DNA from: an uncultured Pelagibacteraceae bacterium
GTDB taxonomy: Bacteria > Pseudomonadota > Alphaproteobacteria > Pelagibacterales > Pelagibacteraceae
Direction of reading: 5' to 3'
DNA length: 64,000 nucleotides
NCBI GenBank assembly: GCA_902551985.1
Contig: CACDFI010000003.1
Span: forward strand, 93,080 to 157,079
Shown: positions 32,454 through 39,922 of the stretch, piece after piece
Layout: each line of letters opens with the position of its first letter
Numbering within the stretch: position 1 is the first letter of the stretch
Translations under genes and position numbers: made by a program
The notes under the pieces: model-generated
The model's database searches: none
Seen by the model: only the letters and a program-made list of their open reading frames with translations
Told to the model about the DNA's origin: nothing

Positions 32454-35207
32454 TTATTTTTTACTAAATTGTTGATTTTTTTTATCTATCTTTTTTGGAA
32501 GATGGAATGTTTCGTTATTCAAAATTGAATTTTGATTAAAAGAATTATTAATTTCATTTAACTCATCTGAGAATTGAAATAGTTTTTTTTTAAATTTTTC
32601 AACTTTTTCTAATTTTTTAAGTTTAATTAATCTTTTTTCTTCTTCAATTTTAGCTAATCTTTCTGCTTCAATTTTAGCTAATCTTTCTGCTTCTAATCTT
32701 TTCTCTTCCTCAATTTTTGCTAATCTCTCAGCTTCAATTTTAGCTAATCTTTCTGCTTCTAATCTTTTCTCTTCCTCAATTTTTGCTAATCTCTCAGCTT
32801 CAATTTTAGCTAATCTTTCTGCTTCTAATCTTTTCTCTTCATCAATTTTTGCTAATCTATCAGCTTCAATTTTAGCTAATCTTTCTGCTTCTAATCTTTT
32901 CTCTTCCTCAATTTTTGCTAATCTCTCAGCTTCAATTTTAGCTAATCTTTCTGCTTCTAATCTTTTCTCTTCCTCAATTTTTGCTAATCTCTCAGCTTCA
33001 ATTTTTGCAAGTCTTTCAGCTTCTAATCTTTTCTCCTCTTCAATTTTAGCTAATCTTTCTGCTTCAATTTTTGCAAGTCTTTCTGCTTCTAATCTTTTCT
33101 CTTCTTCAATTTTAGCTAATCTTTCTGCTTCTAATCTTTTCTCCTCTTCAATTTTTGCTAATCTCTCAGCTTCAATTTTTGCTAATCTTTCTTTTTCTAA
33201 TCTTTTAGCTTCTTCTATCTTTGCTAATCTTTCAGCCTCTAATTTTTTAGCTTCTTTTATTTTTCTTTCTTTTTCGAATTTTGCAGATCGTAATTTTAAA
33301 ATTTCTATCTCATTCCATTTTTCTAATTTAGCTGCTACCAATATATCTTTCATCATTTGTGGTTTTGCTAATCTTATTCTTCTAATTTCAGGATCTACAA
33401 TAAATGTAAATGTATCATCCACTGATGTATTTATATTTTTAGCTGTGACCTTAACGTTAACTTCCTCAACGTCACCCTTCAGCTCATTGTTAATAATAAA
33501 TTTTCTTTGAGTAGGTAAAAAATTAATCCAATTAGGTAATTTAGAATTATCTTCTAAACTTGCGCTATAATTTGTATTTCCATAGCCTTGCAAATCAAAA
33601 GTTTTTTTATCAAATTGAAATTCATTAAAATTTCTATCGCTTGTTTTCTGTGCAGATGGATTTTGTTTATTAATTGGTAATGCAATTTTTGCTAAATATT
33701 TTTTTCCATTATTATCAAAGTTATTTTTAATAAAAGATGCATATGTTTTAACATCCATTTTTTTGGCATATTTTTCCATATTTTCTTCAGTAACATCAAT
33801 TCCTGTAGAGCTATAAATCTGTCCTATTGCATGCTGAAGCTTTGTAAATGCAATGTCGTGTCTTAATTCAGCAACTAATAAACTAGCTTGTTCTCTAATC
33901 AATTCTAATTGTCCAAAACGTGCAATTATTTGAGCGTTTTTTACTTGTTCAGTAATTTTTCTTGAAACATCTAAATATCTTTGAGCTGTTTCAAACTCCT
34001 CTAATGCCACATTATAATCAATATTAGCGATATGAATTTGAGAAAGTACCGTCATTGATAAAGCTAATCTCTGTTCTTTTATAATTTCGGTATTTACCTC
34101 ATTTACTTTTTTAATATTTGGAATATTAAATACATTTAAAAGGTTTGCTCCAATTGTTGCACCAAATTGACTGTTTGTTTTTTGCATTACATAGTCATTT
34201 GAAGTTGAAGTATAAGCAGCATTAAAGTTTATACCAGGTAGTAAACTTACCATTCCTGCTTTAGCCTGTTGAAGTGAAATTCTTTCTTGGTAGTGGTTTT
34301 CTATTAGCTCTGGTCTATTTTGTAAGGCATACGTCTCCATTTCCTCTATAGTCATATCTAACACGGTCAGTGGGTCTTGAGTTGTAACTAATTTATAGTT
34401 TTGATTAGGCATTAAACCCATCAAAGTTCCTAATTGAATTTTTGCATCAATAAAACTTTGTTTTTGTGTTTGTAAAGCTCTTTGAATATCTAATAATTCC
34501 TTTTGATATAAAAGTGCATCCATTGGTTTTGATAACAATAATTCTTCAATTTTTTTTGAGTCATTTAGAGCAAGATTTACATCAACAAGTAATGGTCCAT
34601 ATTTTTTTAACAATTTGTCAGCAGACATAGAACTCCAATAGGCTCTGATTACTTCTCTTACTATGTTATGAGCTGCTTTAGTTTCGTTTTCTTCTGAAAT
34701 TAAATATCGATCAGCATTCTGTCCAGCTCTAATGTAAGATAACCCAAAATCAAGTGCATTCCATGTGAAACCTATATCTTGATTTAAAAGATCTCTATTT
34801 GAAGACGTAGAATAATCCGAACCAATAGATCCTGCTCTATCACTTGCAGGGACAGTGGCGCTTGTGCTTGCTTTGTAATATTCGCTTCCTGAGTACCCTG
34901 CATTAGCTGCAAGTTGTGGCAGCATTTCAAATTTCACTTTATTAATTTGTCTCTCTGATAAAGCGTTTTCTAAAAGTTTTACTCTTAATTCCTTATTATT
35001 TTTTATAGCAAGAGCAATTGCGGTATATAAATCAATTTCTATCTCATCTTCCCAATTTAAATTACTATTCTTAATTGCATCAATTTTTTTAATGTCTTCT
35101 TTAGATTTACTGATTATTTCACTCTTCTCAATTGGGTCTAGGTTTCTTGCGCAAGACGCAAGCACAACCATACTTAAAATCGCTAAAATTCTGGTTATTT
35201 TGAGCAT
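32454..35207 (-). CDS. TolC/NodT-like outer-membrane lipoprotein with Ig-like domain and repeat coiled coil
   Basis: I place the start at ATG 35207 (after AAGAGGGA), nine codons inside a TTG-started frame, giving 917 residues. A lipoprotein signal MLKITRILAILSMVVLASC ends in a lipobox Cys19. Residues about 45-480 are the duplicated outer-membrane efflux (TolC) domain, with ALAIKNN, FEMLPQLAANAGYSGS and the second copy LLPGINFNAAYTSTS. Two features are unusual. An Ig-like LPNWI domain at about 526-606 resembles domains in the giant protein encoded next. A Lys/Glu-rich coiled coil (about 645-860) is built from 22-residue repeats. It is the first gene of the operon, 11 bp before the giant gene, and probably forms the outer-membrane exit channel. 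Confidence 0.85.
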   Translation of the reverse strand: MLKITRILAILSMVVLASCARNLDPIEKSEIISKSKEDIKKIDAIKNSNLNWEDEIEIDLYTAIALAIKNNKELRVKLLENALSERQINKVKFEMLPQLAANAGYSGSEYYKASTSATVPASDRAGSIGSDYSTSSNRDLLNQDIGFTWNALDFGLSYIRAGQNADRYLISEENETKAAHNIVREVIRAYWSSMSADKLLKKYGPLLVDVNLALNDSKKIEELLLSKPMDALLYQKELLDIQRALQTQKQSFIDAKIQLGTLMGLMPNQNYKLVTTQDPLTVLDMTIEEMETYALQNRPELIENHYQERISLQQAKAGMVSLLPGINFNAAYTSTSNDYVMQKTNSQFGATIGANLLNVFNIPNIKKVNEVNTEIIKEQRLALSMTVLSQIHIANIDYNVALEEFETAQRYLDVSRKITEQVKNAQIIARFGQLELIREQASLLVAELRHDIAFTKLQHAIGQIYSSTGIDVTEENMEKYAKKMDVKTYASFIKNNFDNNGKKYLAKIALPINKQNPSAQKTSDRNFNEFQFDKKTFDLQGYGNTNYSASLEDNSKLPNWINFLPTQRKFIINNELKGDVEEVNVKVTAKNINTSVDDTFTFIVDPEIRRIRLAKPQMMKDILVAAKLEKWNEIEILKLRSAKFEKERKIKEAKKLEAERLAKIEEAKRLEKERLAKIEAERLAKIEEEKRLEAERLAKIEEEKRLEAERLAKIEAERLAKIEEEKRLEAERLAKIEAERLAKIEEEKRLEAERLAKIEAERLAKIEEEKRLEAERLAKIEADRLAKIDEEKRLEAERLAKIEAERLAKIEEEKRLEAERLAKIEAERLAKIEEEKRLEAERLAKIEAERLAKIEEEKRLIKLKKLEKVEKFKKKLFQFSDELNEINNSFNQNSILNNETFHLPKKIDKKNQQFSKK
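32628..33272 (-). repeat. 66-bp tandem repeats encoding a charged coiled coil
   Basis: Seven full copies, plus partial ones, of a 66-bp unit encode EKRLEAERLAKIEAERLAKIEE-type repeats (22 residues). Copies at 32701, 32767, 32833 and 32899 start in exact register and differ by few bases. Copy number is likely to vary between strains by slippage or recombination. Confidence 0.9.
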
Positions 35208-35260
35208 TTCCCTCTTAAATTTATTAAAAATCAATTAACTTTTTTTTATGTATGAAGGGT

Positions 35261-35299
35261 TTTTTAAAAAATGCAAAATTGATTGTCACCATTTTGGGC
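35261..35299 (-). promoter_or_regulatory. Operator motif and candidate promoter of the giant-protein operon
   Basis: CACCATTTTGGGC (35287-35299; core CCA-N3-TGG) overlaps a -35-like GTGACA (complement of 35284-35289). A weak TAAAAA -10 follows 17 bp downstream (complement of 35261-35266). Near copies of the motif lie at 35384-35396 and, inverted, at 36721-36733 before the winged-helix regulator gene. It is a candidate binding site for that regulator. Confidence 0.5.
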
Positions 35300-35383
35300 A
35301 GAATTTTATTATCTTTTTGTACTAAATTTCCTAATTTTTTTCACTTTACACTGAATGCGATGTTAGTGCAGTTTGTTTAAGTT

Positions 35384-35396
35384 ACCCATTTTGGGC
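35384..35396. promoter_or_regulatory. Second copy of the operator motif
   Basis: ACCCATTTTGGGC contains the exact inverted repeat CCCA-TTT-TGGG (35385-35395). It lies 97 bp from the first copy, between the TolC-like gene and the divergent small ORF at 35441, so it could control both directions. The remaining sequence of 35208-35440 shows only AT-rich promoter-like DNA. Confidence 0.5.
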
Positions 35397-35440
35397 GAAA
35401 AATGATTTTTATTTTTAGATATAAGTATATTATTAAATTG

Positions 35441-35578
35441 ATGCAACTTCAGGCTGATAATATTGCTCCAAAAGTAAATTTTAGTAAAAAAAGTAAAACA
35501 AAAAGGATTATCCATGCCACTATATGGTTGATGGTAAGAGAATTAAAAAAATATAAATTTTTATCAAAAAAAAATTAA
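35441..35578 (+). CDS. Small basic protein divergent from the exporter operon (45 residues)
   Basis: An ATG frame of 45 codons encodes a Lys-rich peptide with a short hydrophobic helix (RIIHATIWLMVREL). No family is recognised and no strong Shine-Dalgarno precedes it. Its position between the operator copies and a second small frame suggests a short rightward transcript that ends against the regulator gene. Confidence 0.4.
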   Translation: MQLQADNIAPKVNFSKKSKTKRIIHATIWLMVRELKKYKFLSKKN

Positions 35579-35583
35579 TCTAT

Positions 35584-35763
35584 ATGAAAAATTCATCAGA
35601 AAATAAAAATAAAATAAATCTAAACAAAAAAATAAAAGTTTCTTTAAGTGGTAAAACAAAAATAATCTCTGGAAATATATTTTCAAAAGAAAAAGGGAAC
35701 AGTCAAATCAAAGTTAAAGCTGGTCAAAAAATTATTGGTAAAATAAAAACATCTAACAAGTAA
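35584..35763 (+). CDS. Small Lys-rich protein (59 residues)
   Basis: This frame starts 5 bp after the preceding small ORF. The product has a polar N-terminus and then alternating beta-strand-like segments (KIKVSLSGKTKIISGNIF, SQIKVKAGQKIIGKIK) that could form a small beta-barrel or nucleic-acid-binding fold. It ends 4 bp before the convergent regulator gene. No family is recognised. Confidence 0.45.
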   Translation: MKNSSENKNKINLNKKIKVSLSGKTKIISGNIFSKEKGNSQIKVKAGQKIIGKIKTSNK

Positions 35764-35767
35764 AAAA

Positions 35768-36709
35768 TTAATTTATCACCTTTATCATTTCAAAACAAAG
35801 TTTTGAAACTTTCAGATGAACTCTCTCTAAATTCTTTATGAGATTTTTTTCCTTTACAATATTAGTTGGAAGAAAATAAAGATTTTGTTTATTTTTTGTT
35901 AAAGTTTTATTTTTTATTAATATAGCAAGATACCTTGTTACTGTTTCTCTTGGAATGCCTGTCAACTCTGAAAGAGTTGTTGGATTAAGACCTCTATTAT
36001 TTTTTTTTCCTGTTAGGTTTAAAAAAAAATTTTCTGTATAATTTTCACTATTCAAATCAAATTTAAAATCTTTAGTATTATACATTTGATTCAATGCGCA
36101 AGTTCCAGCAAGATACCAACATCCTAAAGTAGAGTGATGTTTTTTCCAAATTATTGAAATGGAAACAATCATTTCCAAAAAATTACACCACAATAATGAA
36201 AAACTATTTTTTAAATTAATTGAATTTGCATTTAATTTTTTTTCATATTTTATTTGAAGATTTAAATTATTTAATATTACTGATAAACATTTTTTTAAAG
36301 AATTTTCATATATAGTGGTCTTAATATCTGACAAACAATTATTTGGTTTTACAATTATATTTTTTTTATCAACTGTGATTAAATCATGATCAATTAATTT
36401 ATTTATGTTTCGTCTTACTGTTTCTCTTGGGTATTCTAAAACTTCAGCAATCTCAGATTTTTTTAAAATTAAGGGTTCAAGTTCACTAATATTTAATAAA
36501 TCATTATAACTATATTGCACTTTTTTTTCTTTGATTGATTGAAATGATTTAAGAATTAAATATGAAAGAAGTAAATTGCAATCCAGATCTTTTAAAATCG
36601 AATTTTGCGCGTCAAATAAGTATATGGAAACCAATTCGAAATGAGCTCGTGAATATTCGCCTTGAAATTTTATTATTGAGGAAAGAATATCTTTTTCACT
36701 AACTGTCAT
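35768..36709 (-). CDS. Regulator with two Crp-type winged-helix domains and no sensor domain recognised
   Basis: The 313-residue protein has two DNA-binding segments. The first is at about 84-122 (KKSEIAEVLEYPRETVRRNINKL then a wing DLITVDKKNIIVK). The second is at about 241-278 (LSELTGIPRETVTRYLAIL then KTLTKNKQNLYFLP). Both contain the PRETVxR recognition helix seen in Crp/Fnr proteins. There is no cyclic-nucleotide domain or Fe-S cysteine set; the middle (130-230) is helical with aromatic residues. Its own promoter region holds the CACCAT-N3-type motif, also found before the giant-protein operon, so autoregulation and control of that operon are likely. This is inferred from shared motif and proximity. 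Confidence 0.7.
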   Translation of the reverse strand: MTVSEKDILSSIIKFQGEYSRAHFELVSIYLFDAQNSILKDLDCNLLLSYLILKSFQSIKEKKVQYSYNDLLNISELEPLILKKSEIAEVLEYPRETVRRNINKLIDHDLITVDKKNIIVKPNNCLSDIKTTIYENSLKKCLSVILNNLNLQIKYEKKLNANSINLKNSFSLLWCNFLEMIVSISIIWKKHHSTLGCWYLAGTCALNQMYNTKDFKFDLNSENYTENFFLNLTGKKNNRGLNPTTLSELTGIPRETVTRYLAILIKNKTLTKNKQNLYFLPTNIVKEKNLIKNLERVHLKVSKLCFEMIKVIN

Positions 36710-36720
36710 AAATAAATTAT

Positions 36721-36733
36721 GCCCAATATGGTG
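36721..36733 (-). promoter_or_regulatory. Operator motif in the regulator's own promoter
   Basis: The minus strand reads CACCATATTGGGC here, one base different from the copy at 35287. It sits between a TTTGAT -35-like and a CATAAT -10-like hexamer (17-bp spacing), 12 bp before the ATG. That placement would suit autorepression. Nearby TTCACCA-N6-TGGTGAA (36754-36773) overlaps the yjbQ stop and may be a related site or a small hairpin. Confidence 0.5.
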
Positions 36734-36747
36734 AATTTATCAAACTC

Positions 36748-37170
36748 TTAAATTTCACCAATGAAATGGTGAATAATTGTTCTATTTTGTGGTTCTAAAC
36801 GGTGTTCAAACAAATAAATTCCCTGCCATGTTCCTAAAAGAATTTCATTTCTTTTAATACTGAAAGAAATTTGATTGTTCGTTAATGCAGATTTTATATG
36901 TGCAGGCATATCATCTTTGCCCTCTGTTGTGTGGATATATAATGAGTTATCCATAGGAGCTAACTTATTAAAATAATTTATTAAATCAATTTGAACATCA
37001 GGATCAGCGTTTTCTTGAACAATTAAAGAGGCGCTTGTATGTTGGATTGTTAAATTAAGTATTCCATTTTTAAAATTATTTTTTTTAACCCAATCAATTG
37101 TATTATTCGTAAATTCATAAAGTTTTTGTCCGTTTGTATTAATTTGTAAATTGTAAAACTCTTGTATCAT
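36748..37170 (-). CDS. yjbQ: YjbQ/UPF0047 family protein
   Basis: The 140-residue protein matches the YjbQ family throughout, with LNLTIQHTSASLIVQENADPDV, the DDMPAHIKSALT segment and LGTWQGIYLFEHR. These include the conserved His and Asp/Glu residues clustered at the trimer site. Some members have weak thiamine-phosphate-synthase activity in vitro, but the physiological role is unsettled. It starts 3 bp after zapE and ends 38 bp before the winged-helix regulator gene. Confidence 0.88.
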   Translation of the reverse strand: MIQEFYNLQINTNGQKLYEFTNNTIDWVKKNNFKNGILNLTIQHTSASLIVQENADPDVQIDLINYFNKLAPMDNSLYIHTTEGKDDMPAHIKSALTNNQISFSIKRNEILLGTWQGIYLFEHRLEPQNRTIIHHFIGEI

Positions 37171-37173
37171 GTA

Positions 37174-38226
37174 TTAATTCAATTTTTGTGATGTCATTTC
37201 ATATAAGCGGCTTACTGTTCTTTTAAATGGCTCTTTAAGACTATTCGCTGAACTTAGTAAGTTAATTTCTACTTCTGATTTAATCATAAGTGGTATTTTT
37301 TTTTCATAAATAATGTCTATGAATGTTATAAATCGTTGTTGTTGATTTGAGTTATTTTCATTAAAGTTAGGAAGATTTTCAATAAAAATTAAGTCACTCT
37401 GTTTTGCAATTTCAATATAATCCTCGGAACCCAAGTTTCTATTAAACATTTCATCAAATGTAAACCTAACAACTCTATCGTAAAAATTTTCAATCAATAA
37501 TTTTCGACCTTTAACTTCTATTACCTTAGTTATTTTTTTTTTATTTTTTGTCACTTTTCTAAAAAACTTATTGAATTTAAAATTCGATGATTTATCCAGT
37601 GGATATAAAAATCTATCTAAAGAAATATTTTTACTAGTTCTATAATCTTCGTCAATTTTGAGTTCTATTTCTGAACAATGATTTTCTAAAATTTTAATAA
37701 ATGGTATAAATTGGTCTCTTTGAAGTCCATTTTTATATAAATCTTTTATATTTGTATTAGAGGAAAAAATCACTTTTATATTATCCTCAAATATTCTCTC
37801 AAACAATTTGCCTAAGATCATTGCATCCACAATATTTGTAACTTGAAATTCATCTAAATAAATTATTTTTGACTTATTAGATAAATTTTTAACAAATTTC
37901 TCTAAGCCGTTATCTTTGCCATTTTTTTTATTTTCATGAATAAAATCATGAAATTTGATCATAAATTCGTTGAAATGTTGTCTTAATTTTTTTTCTTTTA
38001 ATGTTTCATAAAAAAAATTTAAAATCATGGTTTTTCCCACGCCAACGTCACCTACTAAATAAAAACCCGATTTATCATTTTTTTTTTTTAATATTTTTTT
38101 TAGAAAAGGCTTATCGAAGTTTTGATTGTAAAATTCGCCTAATTTATCAATTATATTTGTTTGATTTTCATTTATTTCGTATTCTTTTTCCTTACAAAAT
38201 TTTAAGAACAAATTGTTTAAACTCAT
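37174..38226 (-). CDS. zapE: AFG1/ZapE family ATPase
   Basis: The 350-residue protein carries a P-loop (GDVGVGKTMI, about 58-67), Walker B in KIIYLDEFQVTNIVDAMIL and the family segment FSSNTNIKDLYKNGLQRDQFIPFI. These define the AFG1-like AAA ATPases. ZapE acts at the division site in E. coli, and AFG1 in mitochondria handles inner-membrane protein quality control. It overlaps the cupin-like gene by 4 bp (ATGA). Confidence 0.9.
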   Translation of the reverse strand: MSLNNLFLKFCKEKEYEINENQTNIIDKLGEFYNQNFDKPFLKKILKKKNDKSGFYLVGDVGVGKTMILNFFYETLKEKKLRQHFNEFMIKFHDFIHENKKNGKDNGLEKFVKNLSNKSKIIYLDEFQVTNIVDAMILGKLFERIFEDNIKVIFSSNTNIKDLYKNGLQRDQFIPFIKILENHCSEIELKIDEDYRTSKNISLDRFLYPLDKSSNFKFNKFFRKVTKNKKKITKVIEVKGRKLLIENFYDRVVRFTFDEMFNRNLGSEDYIEIAKQSDLIFIENLPNFNENNSNQQQRFITFIDIIYEKKIPLMIKSEVEINLLSSANSLKEPFKRTVSRLYEMTSQKLN

Positions 38227-38651
38227 TTTTTTGTTTTAAAATCTATTCCATATTCCGATCTAGGTCCTTTTCGCAATCCATATGGACCAGCTATAAAAAG
38301 AGTTAATGGTCTCGTTCCTGGTTCTAAATCTACTCTATGAAAATTATTGGCCGATCTAAATCCAATATAACCTGGTGATCTCCAAACCCTTCCGGTTTTT
38401 AGAGTTTCCCAATACCCACCTCTTAATATTATTGTAATAAATGGGAATAAATGATTATGGACACCATCTCCATGATCGTCATCTAACATTTCATGTATTA
38501 ATATATTAAAAGGAAACCATTTAGGTCGATGGCGAAATAATAAGTAATATCTATTCATCCAAGGTTTTGCTTTATCAAAGTGAGGATGGGAAGGTCCTCT
38601 ATCTAAAACCACTTTTTTTCTACCTAGTTTGTCTAAAATTTTTAAAAACAT
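38223..38651 (-). CDS. Cupin-fold protein of unknown function
   Basis: The 142-residue protein has cupin-like landmarks: MLDDDHGDGVHNHLFPFITIILRGGYWE (metal-binding His/Asp/Glu region) and a second motif FHRVDLEPGTRPLTLFIAGP. A single metal centre is likely. The substrate is not recognisable. It lies between bamB and zapE with 1-bp and 4-bp overlaps, so it is co-translated with them. Confidence 0.6.
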   Translation of the reverse strand: MFLKILDKLGRKKVVLDRGPSHPHFDKAKPWMNRYYLLFRHRPKWFPFNILIHEMLDDDHGDGVHNHLFPFITIILRGGYWETLKTGRVWRSPGYIGFRSANNFHRVDLEPGTRPLTLFIAGPYGLRKGPRSEYGIDFKTKK

Positions 38652-39922
38652 CAGTTTATTTTTACAACAGCATTATCTTTTATCAAATACATGCTATTTT
38701 TAAAAATAAATGGTCTAGAAATTTTTGAGCCATGTATTTTTGTAATTTTTTCTTGTGCACCTGTAAGTGAATTAATTGTTAATAAATGTCCATTGCTCAA
38801 AGATACAAATAGCTTGTATTTTCCATGTATAAAACCAATTGGTTTTATCTCATTTCTATTTTTTAGATTTATAAAGATATCAGTGATTCTTAAAATATTA
38901 CCGGTACGATCATCTATTACAAAAAGATATCCTTCGATAGAGATTGCAAAAATAAGTTTTTCAATTACCGTTGGTCTTAAACTTGAGTTTATTGATTGAG
39001 TCCATTTAATCACACCAGACCTTGCATCAATAGAAAAAAATTCATTTTTATTATTTGAAAAATAAATTGTGTTATTTGCAAATACCATATCTGAATTTTC
39101 TAAAGTAAATGCATCTTGATATATTAAATTACTTTGTGTAGGCGTCTGCCAGACTAAACTACCATTATTTGCATCGAGAGCTGTAACATCTCCTAAATTA
39201 TTAATAAAAAAAACAATCTCATCTTTTAAAATAATCGAATTTTTTTTTTGGGATTTTATGAATGAATTTTCAGTTTTAAAATTCCATAATTCAGTTCCAT
39301 CTTCAGATGAAATTGCTCGAATAACATTATCAAAATCGATAGTTAAAAATGTATCATTGTAAACTTTAATATCAGAGTTAAATGAAGATGAGCTATATTT
39401 TGTCCAAACAACTTTACCATCTTCCAAGTTTACAGCATAAATTTTTGACAAATTATCAGTTACGATTAGTTTTTTATCAACTTGAGCAAAATACAATATT
39501 GGATTTAGTTTTTTTTCTTTTTTGTTGTAGTTATTAATTTTCCATATTTCTTGAAGATCCTTATTTAACATAAATATCGAACCATTTCCGTTAAAAAAAA
39601 TAATTTTTTGATCATCTGTAAAAAATAATTCAGGTTGATTTGAATTAAATTTTTTTATTTTTCTTATTTTATAATTTGAGATTTTTTCATAATTAGTATC
39701 AAAATTAATATTTCCATTATTATTAGTGTTATTTTTAATAAAAGGATTTAAGTCAAAAGTACTTAATTTTTTAATTTTCAGTTGCGGATTGAACTCTTTT
39801 TTAATTGGATCATTTTTTTTGAATATCTTAACAAGGTTATCTTCAATTTCATTTTCTTTTTTGGATAGGCTGCAGTTTGATATTAATATAAAAATAATTA
39901 TATATATAATGGTTTTATTCAC
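38651..39922 (-). CDS. bamB: Outer-membrane assembly lipoprotein BamB
   Basis: The 423-residue protein has a lipoprotein-type signal (IIYIIIFILISNC, with an unusual Asn just before the Cys). It continues as an eight-bladed PQQ-type beta-propeller with blade signatures such as LEDGKVVWTKY, SEDGTELWNFKT, DANNGSLVWQTPT and DARSGVIKWTQ. BamB helps the BAM complex fold beta-barrel proteins. It follows the YfgM-like gene and overlaps it by 8 bp, an order conserved in many proteobacteria. Confidence 0.85.
   Translation of the reverse strand: MNKTIIYIIIFILISNCSLSKKENEIEDNLVKIFKKNDPIKKEFNPQLKIKKLSTFDLNPFIKNNTNNNGNINFDTNYEKISNYKIRKIKKFNSNQPELFFTDDQKIIFFNGNGSIFMLNKDLQEIWKINNYNKKEKKLNPILYFAQVDKKLIVTDNLSKIYAVNLEDGKVVWTKYSSSSFNSDIKVYNDTFLTIDFDNVIRAISSEDGTELWNFKTENSFIKSQKKNSIILKDEIVFFINNLGDVTALDANNGSLVWQTPTQSNLIYQDAFTLENSDMVFANNTIYFSNNKNEFFSIDARSGVIKWTQSINSSLRPTVIEKLIFAISIEGYLFVIDDRTGNILRITDIFINLKNRNEIKPIGFIHGKYKLFVSLSNGHLLTINSLTGAQEKITKIHGSKISRPFIFKNSMYLIKDNAVVKIN

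Noticed and set aside
35208..35234. TTG 35234 as start of the TolC-like gene
   Set aside because: ATG 35207 has a good AGAGGG Shine-Dalgarno and gives a standard lipoprotein signal length.
36754..36773. TTCACCA-N6-TGGTGAA as a terminator for yjbQ
   Set aside because: The stem is only 7 bp, lies in the last codons, and is not followed by a U-run; it is noted only as a possible regulatory repeat.
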